DNA of 64,000 nt from Streptomyces sp. 1222.5 (GTDB lineage Bacteria > Actinomycetota > Actinomycetes > Streptomycetales > Streptomycetaceae), in NCBI RefSeq assembly GCF_900105245.1, contig NZ_FNSZ01000001.1, forward strand, positions 8,368,001-8,432,000, given 5' to 3'. Every line of letters starts with the position of its first letter. The stretch's first letter is position 1. Under the pieces are notes generated by a model, which was not told the DNA's origin, did not search any database, and saw only the letters and a program-made list of their open reading frames with translations. Positions 45,212 through 54,948 of the stretch are shown piece by piece. A program made the translations under genes and the position numbers.

Positions 45212-45760
45212 ATGAGGTTGCTGACGGGCCTGCAGAGAGCTGACCGGAGTCTGACCCGGCAGGCGGCTTCCCGTGTCCCGCGCGGGTTCGGCAAGGCTCT
45301 GTCGGCGGTGGAGGAGGCAGCGGAGGGCACGAAGCTGTGGTGGGCGGCTGCCGCCGCCATGGCCTGGCTGGGCGGGCGGCCAGGCTGCAGGGCTGCAGCG
45401 ACCGGGCTGGGGGCGTTGGCAGTCGCGCAGTTGGCGGCGAACGGTGTGTGCAAGCAGCTCGCCGATCGCCCCAGGCCACCGGTGGAGTGGATTCCGCACG
45501 GCGAGGTTGCCGACCGCCCCGACTCTTCCTCGTTCCCTTCCGGCCATTCCGCGGCCGCGGTCGCCTTCACCGCCGCCGTCACCCCTGCCTGGCCGGCCGC
45601 GGGCGCCCTGTGTGCGGTGCCGGCCGCCATGGTGGCCCTCGAACGCGTGCAGTCGGGCGCCCACTACCCCAGCGACGTCGTTGCCGGCGCCGCCATCGGT
45701 CTGGCCAGCGCCTGGCTCACACGTCGCGCCTCAGCTGTCTGTCTGCGCCGCCGGTCATAG
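45212..45760 (+). CDS. PAP2-family phosphatase
   Basis: 182-aa membrane phosphatase. The three-part signature is complete: KQLADRPRP, SFPSGHSAAAV (nucleophile-side His) and RVQSGAHYPSDVVAG. The hydrophobic stretches between these give five to six membrane helices. It hydrolyses lipid phosphates such as phosphatidate or undecaprenyl pyrophosphate. A strong ribosome site is lacking. It is upstream of the sigma gene on the same strand. Confidence 0.85.
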   Translation: MRLLTGLQRADRSLTRQAASRVPRGFGKALSAVEEAAEGTKLWWAAAAAMAWLGGRPGCRAAATGLGALAVAQLAANGVCKQLADRPRPPVEWIPHGEVADRPDSSSFPSGHSAAAVAFTAAVTPAWPAAGALCAVPAAMVALERVQSGAHYPSDVVAGAAIGLASAWLTRRASAVCLRRRS

Positions 45761-45840
45761 CCCGGGCCGACGCGAGCCCAACGCAGGCTAACGGCTCGCG
45801 CCCACTCGTCCAACGGCCGACTGATCGGCCGACGCTGGCC

Positions 45841-45864
45841 GTTTGCTACAAGTCAAAAGGGTTA
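45841..45864 (+). promoter_or_regulatory. candidate SigB/SigF-type promoter
   Basis: GTTT, 14 bases, then GGGTTA, close to the Streptomyces stress-sigma consensus G-x-x-T-N14-16-GGGTA(C/T). It lies 180 bases before the sigma gene start in a locally AT-rich patch. It suggests autoregulation. Confidence 0.45.
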
Positions 45865-46042
45865 TTCGGGATGTGCGCTTCGGCCCGCAGGCGTCCGCCT
45901 CGCGGGTCCGACAACGGCTGTCGGCCCTCAATCCGGCAGACCGGACGGCGCCCGTGCGGCGAGCCCCAACCACCAGCACTGGTTCAGGCCCCGGCGAGCC
46001 GGCACTCCAGGCCCGGCCTCCGTGGTGCAGGAGGGATTCCGC

Positions 46043-46888
46043 ATGCCGGCCAGTCCTTCGATGAGCCCCTTCGTTGCGCCCACCGCGCGCACAGCTCCCA
46101 GGCGGCACGGCCACGAAGACGCCCCCGACACCGCTGCCCTCTTCGCACGGCTGGCAGAACTCGGCGACGGACCCGAACGCGACGCCGTGCGGGAGGAGCT
46201 GGTGACCGCGTGGCTGCCCATGGCCCACCGCATCGCGAGCCGTTTCCGTGACCGCGGCGAGTCCGCCGAGGATCTGCGCCAGGTCGCCGCGATCGGCCTG
46301 ATCAAGGCCGTCAACCGTTTCGACCCCTCACGGGGGGCCTTCGAAAGCTACGCCGTGCCCACCATCACCGGCGAGGTCAAACGGCACTTCCGTGACTGCC
46401 TGTGGGCCGTGCGGGTGCCCCGCCGGGTGCAGGACCTGCGCAACAAGGTGCGTCTTGCCCGCTTCGAGCTCCTGTGCGCACCCGGCGGCCGCGAGCCCAC
46501 CGTTGCCGAACTGGCCGCCTACACCCGTCTGAGCACAGAAGAGGTGGCCACCGGCCTGGAGGCACTCGACAGCTTCAGCACCATCTCCCTGGACAGGGAA
46601 CTGTCCCCGGCCGACGACAGCCCAAGCTTTGGCGACGCACTTGCCGCAGAAGACACGTCCTACGACCTCGTCATCGACCGCGAGAGCGCCAAGGACGCAC
46701 TGCGCCGATTGCCCGAGCGCGAACGGGCCATCCTCTACATGCGCTTCTTCGAGGACATGACACAAACCCGCATAGCCGAACAGCTCGGCATCTCCCAGAT
46801 GCACGTCTCCCGCATCATCAACCGCTGCTGCGCGCGCATCCGTGACGAGGCGCTGAACGACCCCCACGGCGACCCCGTCGTGCAATGA
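46043..46888 (+). CDS. RNA polymerase sigma factor, SigB/F/G type
   Basis: 281-aa sigma-70 family protein. Region 2 holds LVTAWLPMAHRIASRFRDRGESAEDLRQVAAIGLIKAVNRFDPSRGAFESYAVPTI; region 3 is the RVPRRVQDLRNKVRLA and ELAAYTRLSTEEV part; region 4 is RLPERERAILYMRFFEDMTQTRIAEQLGISQMHVSRIINR. This set (VPTITGEVKRHFRD, ISQMHVSR) marks the general-stress/sporulation SigB/F/G group. The ATG follows AGGAGGG by seven bases. The nearby STAS antagonist and HATPase kinase are probable controllers. Confidence 0.9.
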   Translation: MPASPSMSPFVAPTARTAPRRHGHEDAPDTAALFARLAELGDGPERDAVREELVTAWLPMAHRIASRFRDRGESAEDLRQVAAIGLIKAVNRFDPSRGAFESYAVPTITGEVKRHFRDCLWAVRVPRRVQDLRNKVRLARFELLCAPGGREPTVAELAAYTRLSTEEVATGLEALDSFSTISLDRELSPADDSPSFGDALAAEDTSYDLVIDRESAKDALRRLPERERAILYMRFFEDMTQTRIAEQLGISQMHVSRIINRCCARIRDEALNDPHGDPVVQ

Positions 46889-46898
46889 CACCGAAATC

Positions 46899-46924
46899 GT
46901 GCCACCGCCGCGGCACGGTGGCAC
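46899..46924 (+). terminator. terminator of the sigma gene
   Basis: Perfect 9-bp stem GTGCCACCG / CGGTGGCAC with an 8-base loop, 11 bases after the stop. Confidence 0.65.
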
Positions 46925-46947
46925 TCTGCGAGGGCTGCGGTGGTTGA

Positions 46948-47308
46948 TCAGTGGATGAGCGGGGCGGTGGAGCGGGCGTGGTCCCACATGCCGTGGAGTT
47001 GCTGGAGAGGAGGCATCCGGTGAGAGCGGGCACCGCCCATTGCACGCAGGCGAGGTGGCGCTGGGCTTTGTGGCGCTGGGGTGCTGGGCCGCCATCTCGA
47101 GGTCGTGGGGGTCGACGGAGGTGGCGAGGTCGATCTTCTTGCCGAGGATGCGTGCGTAGGCGGTGGCGGCCAGCGCCGCGGCGGTGACGACCGTCTTCGC
47201 CGCGGAGGAGGCGGCCACGCCTTTCTGCTTGGCGAGGCGGTGGGCGTTGACGGCGAGCAGGCCGCCGCCGTACAGGTGGGCGCCGATCGCGGCGGCACTG
47301 ACCGGCAT
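46948..47308 (-). pseudogene. small membrane protein, twice frameshifted
   Basis: Reading leftward: MPVSAAAIGAHLYGGGLLAVN, then GVAASSAAKTVVTAAALAATAYARILG. After that the frame fails, but shifting gives QRHLACVQWAVPALTG and shifting again LQQLHGMWDHARS before a stop at 46948. The order (AKT..TAAALGATAYA..LG, then QWAVPALTG) matches a family of about 120-residue Streptomyces membrane proteins. It is probably disabled. Confidence 0.5.
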
Positions 47309-47412
47309 CCACTTGGTCCACCCGGCCGACGCGATGCGCGCTGCGGGGAAGTCCCCTCGAGACCATCGAACCCGTGAAGGTCCGGCAGCACCTCAGTGGG
47401 AGGAACGCTTCG

Positions 47413-47577
47413 ATGGGCGCGCAAAGCTGCGCGGGCCAGGATGAGCGTGGGACGACCTGGTTCCGCACCTACTACGAGGCCGATGACGAGGGCTGGGCCA
47501 CGCGTCACGTCGAGGTCCGGGGAACAGACGCGCGGCCGGTGACGGCGGCCTCCCTGGAAGAGGTGCTGCACTTGCGC
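47413..47577 (+). pseudogene. 5' part of a conserved gene split by an insertion
   Basis: The frame reads TTWFRTYYEADDEGWATRHVEV and PVTAASLEEVLHLR. This is the N-terminal half of a Streptomyces family that continues DHADLPAMRRYEQxYG. That continuation is found at 48504..48690, so about 926 bases (47578..48503) separate the halves. Confidence 0.6.
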
Positions 47578-47590
47578 AACTTGGAAACTC

Positions 47591-47599
47591 GCAGGTCAG
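47591..47599. repeat. left inverted repeat of the DUF4232 insert
   Basis: GCAGGTCAG, 14 bases after the break in the split gene. It is the exact inverted complement of CTGACCTGC at 48468..48476. Confidence 0.4.
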
Positions 47600-47849
47600 C
47601 GACTCAGCGCACCTTCGGTGCGCGCCGGGGGCGTGGTAAAACCCGTGGCGCGCTGGAGGTGCTTCTGTCTGCCCTGACGGCCATCTGCACGGGTGCATCC
47701 TGTCGTCACCGTTCCGTCACAAGTAGTCCCCGCACGGAACCCTGCCGCTCTCCCGCCCTGTCTGCACTCACGTACCACGACCACGCGTACCGCGGGGCAA
47801 CGACCGACGACCGAAACCCGCGGACGAGACGACTCAGGGGGACCACAGC

Positions 47850-48419
47850 ATGCGGCACAGCAACGGCATTCGCAGGGCGGCTCTGGCGACGACGGCGGTC
47901 ACGGCCGTCGCGGCGGCGGTGACCGGCATCCTGCCCGGCACCGCCATGGCGGCGAGCACCACCACCTCCACCCCACCGCCCGCCTGCCCGGCCTCCGCCC
48001 TCCAAGTCAGCGCCTGGCAGGCCGCCCACCGGCCCGTCGGGACCGGGACCGGGGCGGCGGTCGTGCAGTTCACCAACGTCTCCCGGAGGACGTGCGTCCT
48101 GAAGGGCCATCCGACGGTCGCGGGCGCCGGCAACGGCTCCCCCGCCCACAACACCCCGCTCAAGGTCACCCCCACCGGCAGGGCGGCCACCGTGACGGTC
48201 CGGCCGCACGGCAAGGCGTGGGCGAAACTGACCTTCGTCCAGGTCCAAGGGGAGGCCGACGGCTACTGCGTGTCGGGCAAGGACCCGGTGACGTATCCGA
48301 CGATGGTCATCGGGCTGCCGCACTCCGGGAAGCACCAGGTCGCCCTGAACGACGGGGTGTGGGCCGAGTGCGACAACAAGGTGACCGTCACCCCGGTCTC
48401 GGCGGTCAAGCCTTCCTGA
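47850..48419 (+). CDS. secreted DUF4232 protein
   Basis: 189-aa exported protein. MRHSNGIRRAALATTAVTAVAAAVTG is a signal peptide (GGGGGA upstream). The mature part has the DUF4232 fold: ACPASALQVSAWQAAHRPVGTGTGAAVVQFTNVSRRTCVLKGHPTV cut by short turns, then HGKAWAKLTFVQ and YPTMVIGLPHSGK. Cysteines in PACPAS and RTCVL, plus DGYCVSG and AECDNK, give two probable disulfides. It sits inside the insert that splits the gene at 47413/48504. Confidence 0.82.
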   Translation: MRHSNGIRRAALATTAVTAVAAAVTGILPGTAMAASTTTSTPPPACPASALQVSAWQAAHRPVGTGTGAAVVQFTNVSRRTCVLKGHPTVAGAGNGSPAHNTPLKVTPTGRAATVTVRPHGKAWAKLTFVQVQGEADGYCVSGKDPVTYPTMVIGLPHSGKHQVALNDGVWAECDNKVTVTPVSAVKPS

Positions 48420-48467
48420 CCCCACGGTCCCCATAAAACGAGCAACCTGCACGACGATCGCAACGCT

Positions 48468-48476
48468 CTGACCTGC
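48468..48476. repeat. right inverted repeat of the DUF4232 insert
   Basis: CTGACCTGC, the inverted copy of 47591..47599, 27 bases before coding of the split gene resumes. Confidence 0.4.
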
Positions 48477-48503
48477 TGTTATTTACGCGACGGGCGATTA
48501 CGG

Positions 48504-48690
48504 TGATCATGCCGATCCGCCGGCGACGGACCGCAATGAACAGCAGTACGGCGATCTCGCCGACGCCCCCTTGGACGGCTGGCAGATGCAGCCCAGGCGG
48601 CAGAGATCTCCGCGGAAGAGTTCGAGCAGCTGTGGGCTGACACACGGCGAGTCCTGGGCGGACCTGCCCGACCTGACGCGCTGAGGCCCG
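48504..48690 (+). pseudogene. 3' part of the split conserved gene
   Basis: The frame resumes DHADPPATDRNEQQYGDLADAPLDGW, and after one more shift reads AEISAEEFEQLWADTRRVLGG. Both strings fit the C-terminal half of the family whose N-terminal half is at 47413..47577. Confidence 0.6.
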
Positions 48691-48704
48691 CCGGAGGTTC
48701 CGTC

Positions 48705-48739
48705 GCCTCGCACGACGCCGGCCCGGCGTCGTGCGAGGC
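48705..48739. terminator. 35-base near-perfect palindrome
   Basis: 17-bp arms GCCTCGCACGACGCCGG / CCGGCGTCGTGCGAGGC around one C. It ends the split-gene region and faces the leftward GNAT pseudogene. Confidence 0.65.
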
Positions 48740-48769
48740 AGAGCAGTGCATGGGTGTGGTGGCTCGCGA

Positions 48770-50009
48770 CTACGGGATCCCTGGCCCGGGCCGGTGGGGA
48801 TGCCGCTCAGCGCCCGGCTGGATCGGGGCCGCGGGAGGAACCGGCGCCGGGAGCCCGGCGGAGCGTCGCTCCGCCCGGCGGGCGACGCCCTCGTGCAGGC
48901 GGGCCGCCATCGCGTGGATGTCCGCCTCCCGGCCCTCGAACGGCGACGCCGTCTCCGCACGGCGTGGGCCCTGCCCGGGCAGCAGGTCACCGAGGTCGCG
49001 CTGTAGCGGGCCCGGTAGGAGACGCCGACGTCCCGCTGGTAGGCCGGTTTTGATCGCGGCGTCCAGCGGCGGGCCGAAGACGGCGCGGTGCGTGCGCCAC
49101 GGCTGCTGCGCCTGGCGCCAGGACATGCCCGCCAGATGGACGTCGATGCCGGGGGAGTCGACGAAGGACACCCACGATGCCTTGACGTCGTGCAGCGGCA
49201 GATCCGCGCCCTCGGAAACGCGTACCTGGAACGTCAGGTGAGTCTCGGGCGGCCGCGCGCCGGTCTGGGCGCGTTCGAGCGCGGCCCGCCGGCCCACGGG
49301 AGTCCCCCCGTCCACCTCGATGGGCGGCGTGTCGAAGAGACGGTCGTGGGCGAGTTCCTCGAACGCCGCTCGTTCGGTGCTGCTCCAGGCGGAGTCGTGC
49401 GGCAGGTTGCCGTAGCCGACGTGGTCCAGTAGCAGCTCGGCGCCGTCGCGGCGGCTGTCGTGGACGATGCGGTGCAGCCCGGGCGGGAGCACGAGCCGCA
49501 GGGTGCCGTGCATATCGTCCCGCCGTACGTCCGGTCCCTTAATGTCCGGCTCACGGAAGGCGGGGGCGTAGCGGCGGGCCTCGGCCTCCAGCGCCTCGAC
49601 GTAGCGGTAGACGTGCTCGCGGTGGCCGTGCCCTGGTAGCGGTTCTGGTAGGTGTTGCGCGCCCGCTGCCCGGCGACCTCGAAGTAGGCGGCCCATTCGG
49701 CCGGGGCCTGTTGTGCACGGTGCGCTCGGGCGCCGGCTCGTCATAGCGGTCCCACCACAGCGTGCCCTGCGGGGACCGACCGCCGTGGTTGCTCCACGCC
49801 GTGGGGTAGGCCGCATACAGCGCGTCCATCATCACCGACGCGAGCCCCTGCCGCCGAAAGCCGGGCTCGACCTCCAGATCGGCGACGCCGACCGCCTGCT
49901 GATCGGGGTGCACGAACACATCGAGGTGCCCTGCGTGAACGCCGCCGACCAGGGCGAGGATGCGGCGGCCCGACCAGGCGCCGCCGTCGTCAGCGGACTC
50001 ATGGGCCAT
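48770..50009 (-). pseudogene. GNAT acetyltransferase with long C-terminal domain, frameshifted
   Basis: The first frame (from 50009) reads VGVADLEVEPGFRRQGLASVMMDALYAAYPTAW, a GNAT acetyl-CoA loop region. Near 49722 the reading shifts to APAEWAAYFEVAGQRARNTYQNRY, and near 49630 to HVYRYVEALEAEARRYAP, continuing through DDMHGTLRLVLPPGLHRIV and ASWVSFVDSPGIDVHLAGM. At least two frameshifts are needed for one protein, and the far 3' end is unclear. It was originally an acetyltransferase fused to a domain I do not recognise. Confidence 0.55.
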
Positions 50010-50259
50010 CAGAGGTCGCTTCTCGTTGACCTAGGACGAGCCCGTTCAGAGGTCACAGTTCGTGCGGCAGACCCCACCGCCGGACTCGGCGGTCGCCCGC
50101 CGGCTAGCCGCGTGAAGAACGCTTCAGGCCAATCCAGGTGTGAGGCGACCGCAGCTACTGATCGGTAACAAGATTGGCAAAGAAGTTTGTCCTTGTGGTC
50201 TTTAATCGGCGAAGACGTCACGATCGAACCTCAGATCAGGCTCAGCAAACAGTGTTCTC

Positions 50260-50295
50260 ATATCGGACACACGGGTTCCATATTCGGACACGCGG
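50260..50295 (+). promoter_or_regulatory. direct repeat upstream of the secreted-protein gene
   Basis: CGGACAC occurs at 50264 and 50285, 21 bases apart (two helical turns), each preceded by an ATAT and followed by CGGG. It may be an operator of the gene at 50410. Confidence 0.3.
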
Positions 50296-50409
50296 GGTGG
50301 TTACTGGAGTTGTATGTTCCGATTGTGCCGGTGAGCTGGGCTTTCTGCCATGGTTCGATGTGCGGCGACGCGAGCAATGACCATGACTCGCCTGCCATTG
50401 GGGGAACCA

Positions 50410-52687
50410 ATGTCTTCAGTCGCACAACGGCGCGGTACCACCGTTGCCGTTCAGGTGCTGAGTACGATCGTGCTCACCGCCGGTCTGGCAACTGCCCCGC
50501 AGACCCTGACCCCGGGTCATGCGGCTTCCGCAGCCGACGCCACCTCTCCGTGCCCACTTATGTGCTCGAGCCCTCCGGCAGCGGCACGGACGCCAGCAAG
50601 CGGGTCCTGCACAAGTACATGGAATGGGGCCCCAGGAGCGCGGACACCGACCTCCTGGACACGCAGTACACGGCATCCCTGCCGGCGACGAGCAAGGTGT
50701 TCACCGGCGGCGGCAACGGCATTGTCTACGAAGCCACCAGTGGTGGGCAGGTGAGGACTTATAAGGACAACACCGCCACCGGCGGCTCCCTGCTCACCCC
50801 GGTAAAGACTTACAGCCTCAACTGGTCGGCGGCCAAGCGGATCCTGACCAACGGCACCCGCATCCTGGTGATCGGCTCCGACGGCACCATGGATGTCTAC
50901 AACCAGTCGAGCCCGGCGACCGGTGACGGGACGCTCACCAAGATCATGGATGACGTGAAGACGTCCGTCACCACCTCGCTCGCGGCCGCCGACGATGTGT
51001 GGATGGTCAACTCGGCCGTTCAGTGGCTCACGGGCGGCAAGGTCCAGCAGAGCATCATCAGCAACCTGCCTCCTGGCATCGGAAGCATCACCCCGCCAGG
51101 TATCCGACTGGAGACGCCCACCACTATGGCCACTGGCGTGGACGCGGCGCAGGCCTGGGCGCCGGGTCCGAACTCCCTGAGCACACAGGCGGTCACCGAC
51201 GACCCCGACACCACCGGCCAGGTCCGGTCCTACACCACCGGCCCGCTCACCACCGCGGACGACGACGTCCGCTCCGGCATCGTCGGCGACATCATGGCCG
51301 ACGCCGGCCCCTGCCTCACCGACCGGATCCGGAGACAGTGCCGTACTTCGGTACGGCACCGGCCGACGACACCGATGTGCCTACAGCACAGCAGCCCGGC
51401 GAGGACTCCTCGCCGGCCGCACCGTCCAACACCGTCAGCGGTAAATTCACCCTGGGCAACGGGCAGCCCGTGCAGGGCCTGACCGTCACGGTCACCGCGG
51501 CCGACGCCACTCCAGGCAGCGACAGCAGCGCCGGCGTCAACGAACCACTCCTGGGCACCGCGACCACCGCTGCGGACGGAACGTGGAGGTTGGACCTGCC
51601 TGCCAAGCTCCCCGCCGGCGTTCAGCAGGCCACCAACGACAACGGAGGTGCCCTCAACCTCAACGCCACCACCGCCGCCACCACGACCTCCGGTGTGCCG
51701 GTACTCGGCGTCGACGCTCTCACGGCCGTGCCCGTGCCCTCCCAAGGTGCCTCCCTCACCGTCGGGACCGCCGCCAACGCCAAGGCCGCCGAGGCGACCG
51801 ACGACGACCACACGGTCCCGCTGGTCCCCGACACGGTGGACGACGCCGCCGCCAAGGACCCCTCCGCCTAGCAGGAGCAGCAGTCGCTGGCGGCGAAGGC
51901 GGAAGCCGAACCCCAAGCAGTCGGCGAGGAGACGCCCCTGTGGCAGAGCGACCACAGCGTCCTGCCCGCCGACTACAACCCCTACGCCGTGGGCGGCAAG
52001 GACGTCAGCGCCGAGGCGGTGACGCCGCGGGCCGGCGATTGCCAGACGGTGACCTACGAGCAGTGGCGCAAGATCAGGTACACCGTGGTCGGCGAGGCAC
52101 ACGCGAACTGGGACGCCAAGGCCTCGTTCCAGTACGACTCCTCCATGAACAGCTCCGTCGAACTGGCCATCAACAGCAACGGCAGCTGGAAGGCCGGCGC
52201 GAGCCGCAACTTGTCGAACGAGTTCGGACTGTCGACCGGTTACACGAACAAGGGCTCCTATTACGCCCACCAGTACAAGGTGCCGATCGAGTACCGCAAG
52301 TACAAGAAGCAGTACATCTGCACCATGGGTGTGAAGAGCACCTGGTACACGGTGGAGCCCAAGCGCTACAAACTGCCTGCAGGCGGGTCGGTCGGCAAGA
52401 TCGGCAAGGACGTCTCCGCCAAGGACAGCTCCCGCAACTACAACCGCGCCCTCAAGAGGAATTGGGGCAAGGTCGAACGCGGCACCTTCTTCGAACTGAC
52501 CCGCAAGAAGAGCACCAAGTTCGGCAACGCCGTCAGCCTCGTCGGCATCGGCCTGAGCGCGACCACCAGCTACGACAACAGCCACAAGCAGAAGATCACG
52601 GCAGGCACGCGCAGGAACGCCACGCACCTGATCTGGGGCAAGAACGGGCCGCTTGATGAGAACCCTGGCGTCTTCTATTCGAACTAG
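50410..52687 (+). pseudogene. large secreted protein gene with three lesions
   Basis: The signal peptide begins MSSVAQRRGTTVAVQVLSTI and ends near HAASAADATS. Near 50548 an extra CT shifts the frame. It then reads VPTYVLEPSGSGTD, FTGGGNGIVYEATSGGQVRTY and LVIGSDGTMDVY, repeats that resemble a tachylectin-like propeller. Near 51333 a lost base shifts it again. It then reads PDPETVPYFGTAP, GKFTLGNGQPVQGLTVTVTAAD (a carboxypeptidase-regulatory-like domain) and SQGASLTVGTAANAK. A TAG at 51869 stops it before QEQQSLAAKAE. The remainder, to 52687, is a beta-rich Cys-containing domain (CQTVTYEQWRKIRYTVVG). The last part could still be made from a GTG at 51989. The function is unknown. Confidence 0.6.
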
Positions 52688-53351
52688 CCGTACGCGCATC
52701 GCCGCCTTGGGTGCGGCCGTCCTGCTTGTCCTGGCGGCTGGCTGCACACTCATCGGTAGCGGCGCGGGCGGCGCCACCGGCCCCGTCCGGGAGGGGAACG
52801 CCCTTGACGGAGGCATGCAGTCCGCTGGCAACGTGGGTTACGAACACGCGCAGATCGCTCACGAGTACTGGGCAGGGTTGCCGCTTCCGTGGGACACATC
52901 CAGCAGCGACATCCGACTCACCGCCGCCGAGTTCACGCACGTCCCCAAGAGGCTGCAGGTCGTGGAGTACCGCGCTTTCGACGCCGGCGAGACGGACGGC
53001 AACGTCATCTTCGCCAGCACGGACGCCGACGAGAGCAGCATGGGCGATCTGTTCAAGATGCGGAATTATGCCGGCCATGCCGTGACGGTGAAATCGGCTC
53101 CATCCTGCAACTCTGGAGGGAAGCCACCCGGCATCAACTCGTACTCATGCGCCCGGCTCCTGTCTGTGGAGCCGCCAGCGCCTCGGAAGGGGTGGAAACT
53201 CCGAGACGACCGGAGACGCGGCGCCATGACGACGCTTCATCTCATCACCAAGCAGCTCGAGCAGCTGCTCACCCCGGACCACATCGCGGAGGCGGTCGCC
53301 AGTGCGGCCTACACGCTTTGGGAACGGGGTTTAGTGGGTGCGAAGCGGTAG
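52656..53351 (+). CDS. lipoprotein, unknown
   Basis: 231-aa lipoprotein. The signal peptide MRTLASSIRTSRTRIAALGAA ends at AAGC. The mature part has EYWAGLPLPWDTSSSDIRLTAAEF and HVPKRLQVVEYRAF, then PGINSYSCARLLSVEPP. It overlaps the end of the preceding secreted-protein gene by 32 bases, so it was probably co-expressed with it. After about residue 180 the sequence (TTLHLITKQLEQLLTPDHIAEAVASAA) looks unrelated to the rest, which may mean a 3' junction. Confidence 0.55.
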   Translation: MRTLASSIRTSRTRIAALGAAVLLVLAAGCTLIGSGAGGATGPVREGNALDGGMQSAGNVGYEHAQIAHEYWAGLPLPWDTSSSDIRLTAAEFTHVPKRLQVVEYRAFDAGETDGNVIFASTDADESSMGDLFKMRNYAGHAVTVKSAPSCNSGGKPPGINSYSCARLLSVEPPAPRKGWKLRDDRRRGAMTTLHLITKQLEQLLTPDHIAEAVASAAYTLWERGLVGAKR

Positions 53352-53603
53352 GCCGTCGAAGTCTGAGGTTCCGCCCGGGGAAGTCCTCCAGGAGGGCCGG
53401 AGGCCTTCCCGACCGGATGCGCACCGAGCGCCACGTGCCTGCCCTGCAGCGGGCTGGGGAGCGGACCACGGATCAGTGGGTTTCGGGACAACCCGGCTCC
53501 TCTAGAGGCTTGGTACCGCGACTACGCACCCAGATCGTGTCCGGAGCATTACGTTGACGGACACACGTTCGCAAAGGCGTGCGACTACGAGTACGGGGGC
53601 CGG

Positions 53604-54830
53604 ATGAAGGCATCGGGAGGAGACGGCGTGACGGGGACGGGGGCGCAGAGCGATGCGCGGAGGAGCGAGGACGGCGACAGCCCAAGGGGGTGGCGTTTCC
53701 GGCTGGCGTCGCGGAGGCGCCGGGGTCTCCAAGGCGAGGCGACGGAGGCCGGCCTCGGTCGTGTGCGACGGGTGCACCGCTCGCGACTGCCGCTGTGGAC
53801 ACGTCCGTTCTCACCGGTACTGACAACTGCGGTGGGCGGCGTCTGCCTGGCCCTCCTGCTGATACGCCAGCCTGTCGCGGCTGTCTGCGTCGCCTTGCTC
53901 ATACCGGCGGGGCTGTTCCTCTACGCCACAGCCACGCCGTCCCGGCTCCGCGGGGGCCGGCAGTGGATCGCGGTGTGCGACGGCGGACTGGTGATCGCTC
54001 ACGAGTACCGGCCGGCACATGCCGTCACCTGGGCGCAGGTGGGGGAGTGGCGGACAGCGGTTGCCAGACCGGGAGTTGAGAGCCCGGACATGCTGATGGT
54101 CGAGGGCGAGGGCGAGGGCGAGGGCGAGGGAGAAGAGACGGAGATTCCGGTAGGTGCGGTCGGCCGGCGCGGCGATCTCGTCCACGCCCTGGTCACCCGT
54201 GCTCCGGCGCCTCCCAACCACAGGCGGGGCATCAGCATCGTTGCGGCTACGGCCGTATGGGTCGGTCTGCTGGGCTGGCTGGCGCACTGGCAGTACGATC
54301 CCCGCCACGAGGAGGCGCTGCCCGGCATCGACCGTCTGGGCGCGGCCTGCGGCAACCCGGGCGTCGCCTACGACGCCGCAGCCGCCTACGACAGTACGCG
54401 GCCACGGCCACTGGTCATCTATCAGAAGGCTACCGAGGACTACTACCACCACACGCTCGCGGAACCCGCGGCCGCGTCGTCGGCCATCAACCCCGCGGCG
54501 GCCGACAAGGTGCAACTGATCGCCTGCGTACGGCTCGGAGACGATCCCGTCGGTGACCCCACGAAAACCGAGTGCAAGTACGTCTTCAGCAACGGCATGG
54601 GCGCCGCACCCCTCTTCGGCCAGCAGCAGCCGGACAGGGTCGTCGCCCTGCGGATCGGCCACTATGTCGTGGACGTCTACGAGCTGCGCACCCACCGCAA
54701 GGTCGCCTCACGCCGCCTCGACGGCGACGAGAAAACCTGCCCGGGGTCCATCACGGCCACTCAGACGGACATCTTCAGCCGGATCAGCGACGCAGCCTTC
54801 CATCACCTTCTCGACCCCATGACGCGTTGA
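53604..54830 (+). CDS. membrane protein, unknown
   Basis: 408-aa protein. Two membrane helices are clear near residues 70-110 (TTAVGGVCLALLLIRQPVAAV and then LLIPAGLFLYATA), and one near 210-230 (ISIVAATAVWVGLLGWLAHW). Between them GGLVIAHEYRPAHAVTWAQVGEW resembles a PH-like segment. An EGEGEGEGEGEE run comes from tandem GAGGGC. The large C-terminal region is extracytoplasmic by topology, with Cys in AACGNP, LIACVRL, ECKYVF and KTCPGS. No family was recognised. Confidence 0.6.
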   Translation: MKASGGDGVTGTGAQSDARRSEDGDSPRGWRFRLASRRRRGLQGEATEAGLGRVRRVHRSRLPLWTRPFSPVLTTAVGGVCLALLLIRQPVAAVCVALLIPAGLFLYATATPSRLRGGRQWIAVCDGGLVIAHEYRPAHAVTWAQVGEWRTAVARPGVESPDMLMVEGEGEGEGEGEETEIPVGAVGRRGDLVHALVTRAPAPPNHRRGISIVAATAVWVGLLGWLAHWQYDPRHEEALPGIDRLGAACGNPGVAYDAAAAYDSTRPRPLVIYQKATEDYYHHTLAEPAAASSAINPAAADKVQLIACVRLGDDPVGDPTKTECKYVFSNGMGAAPLFGQQQPDRVVALRIGHYVVDVYELRTHRKVASRRLDGDEKTCPGSITATQTDIFSRISDAAFHHLLDPMTR

Positions 54831-54948
54831 CGGTCCGGCGCCGTTCTCGCACTGCTCGGCGACTCGGTCCCGGGCGTCGGCGTAACAGTTATCCGACAGG
54901 CCCGGCTCGGGCATCGGATCGCGCATCGCCATCACTGCGAGCGCGGCG

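Noticed and set aside
51230..52831. A 533-codon open frame on the - strand
   Set aside because: Its sequence is Val/Gly/Arg-rich without domain features, and the + strand there shows clear protein-like sequence.
54098..54140. GAGGGC tandem run
   Set aside because: It encodes EGEG in a coherent coding frame; a simple low-complexity stretch.
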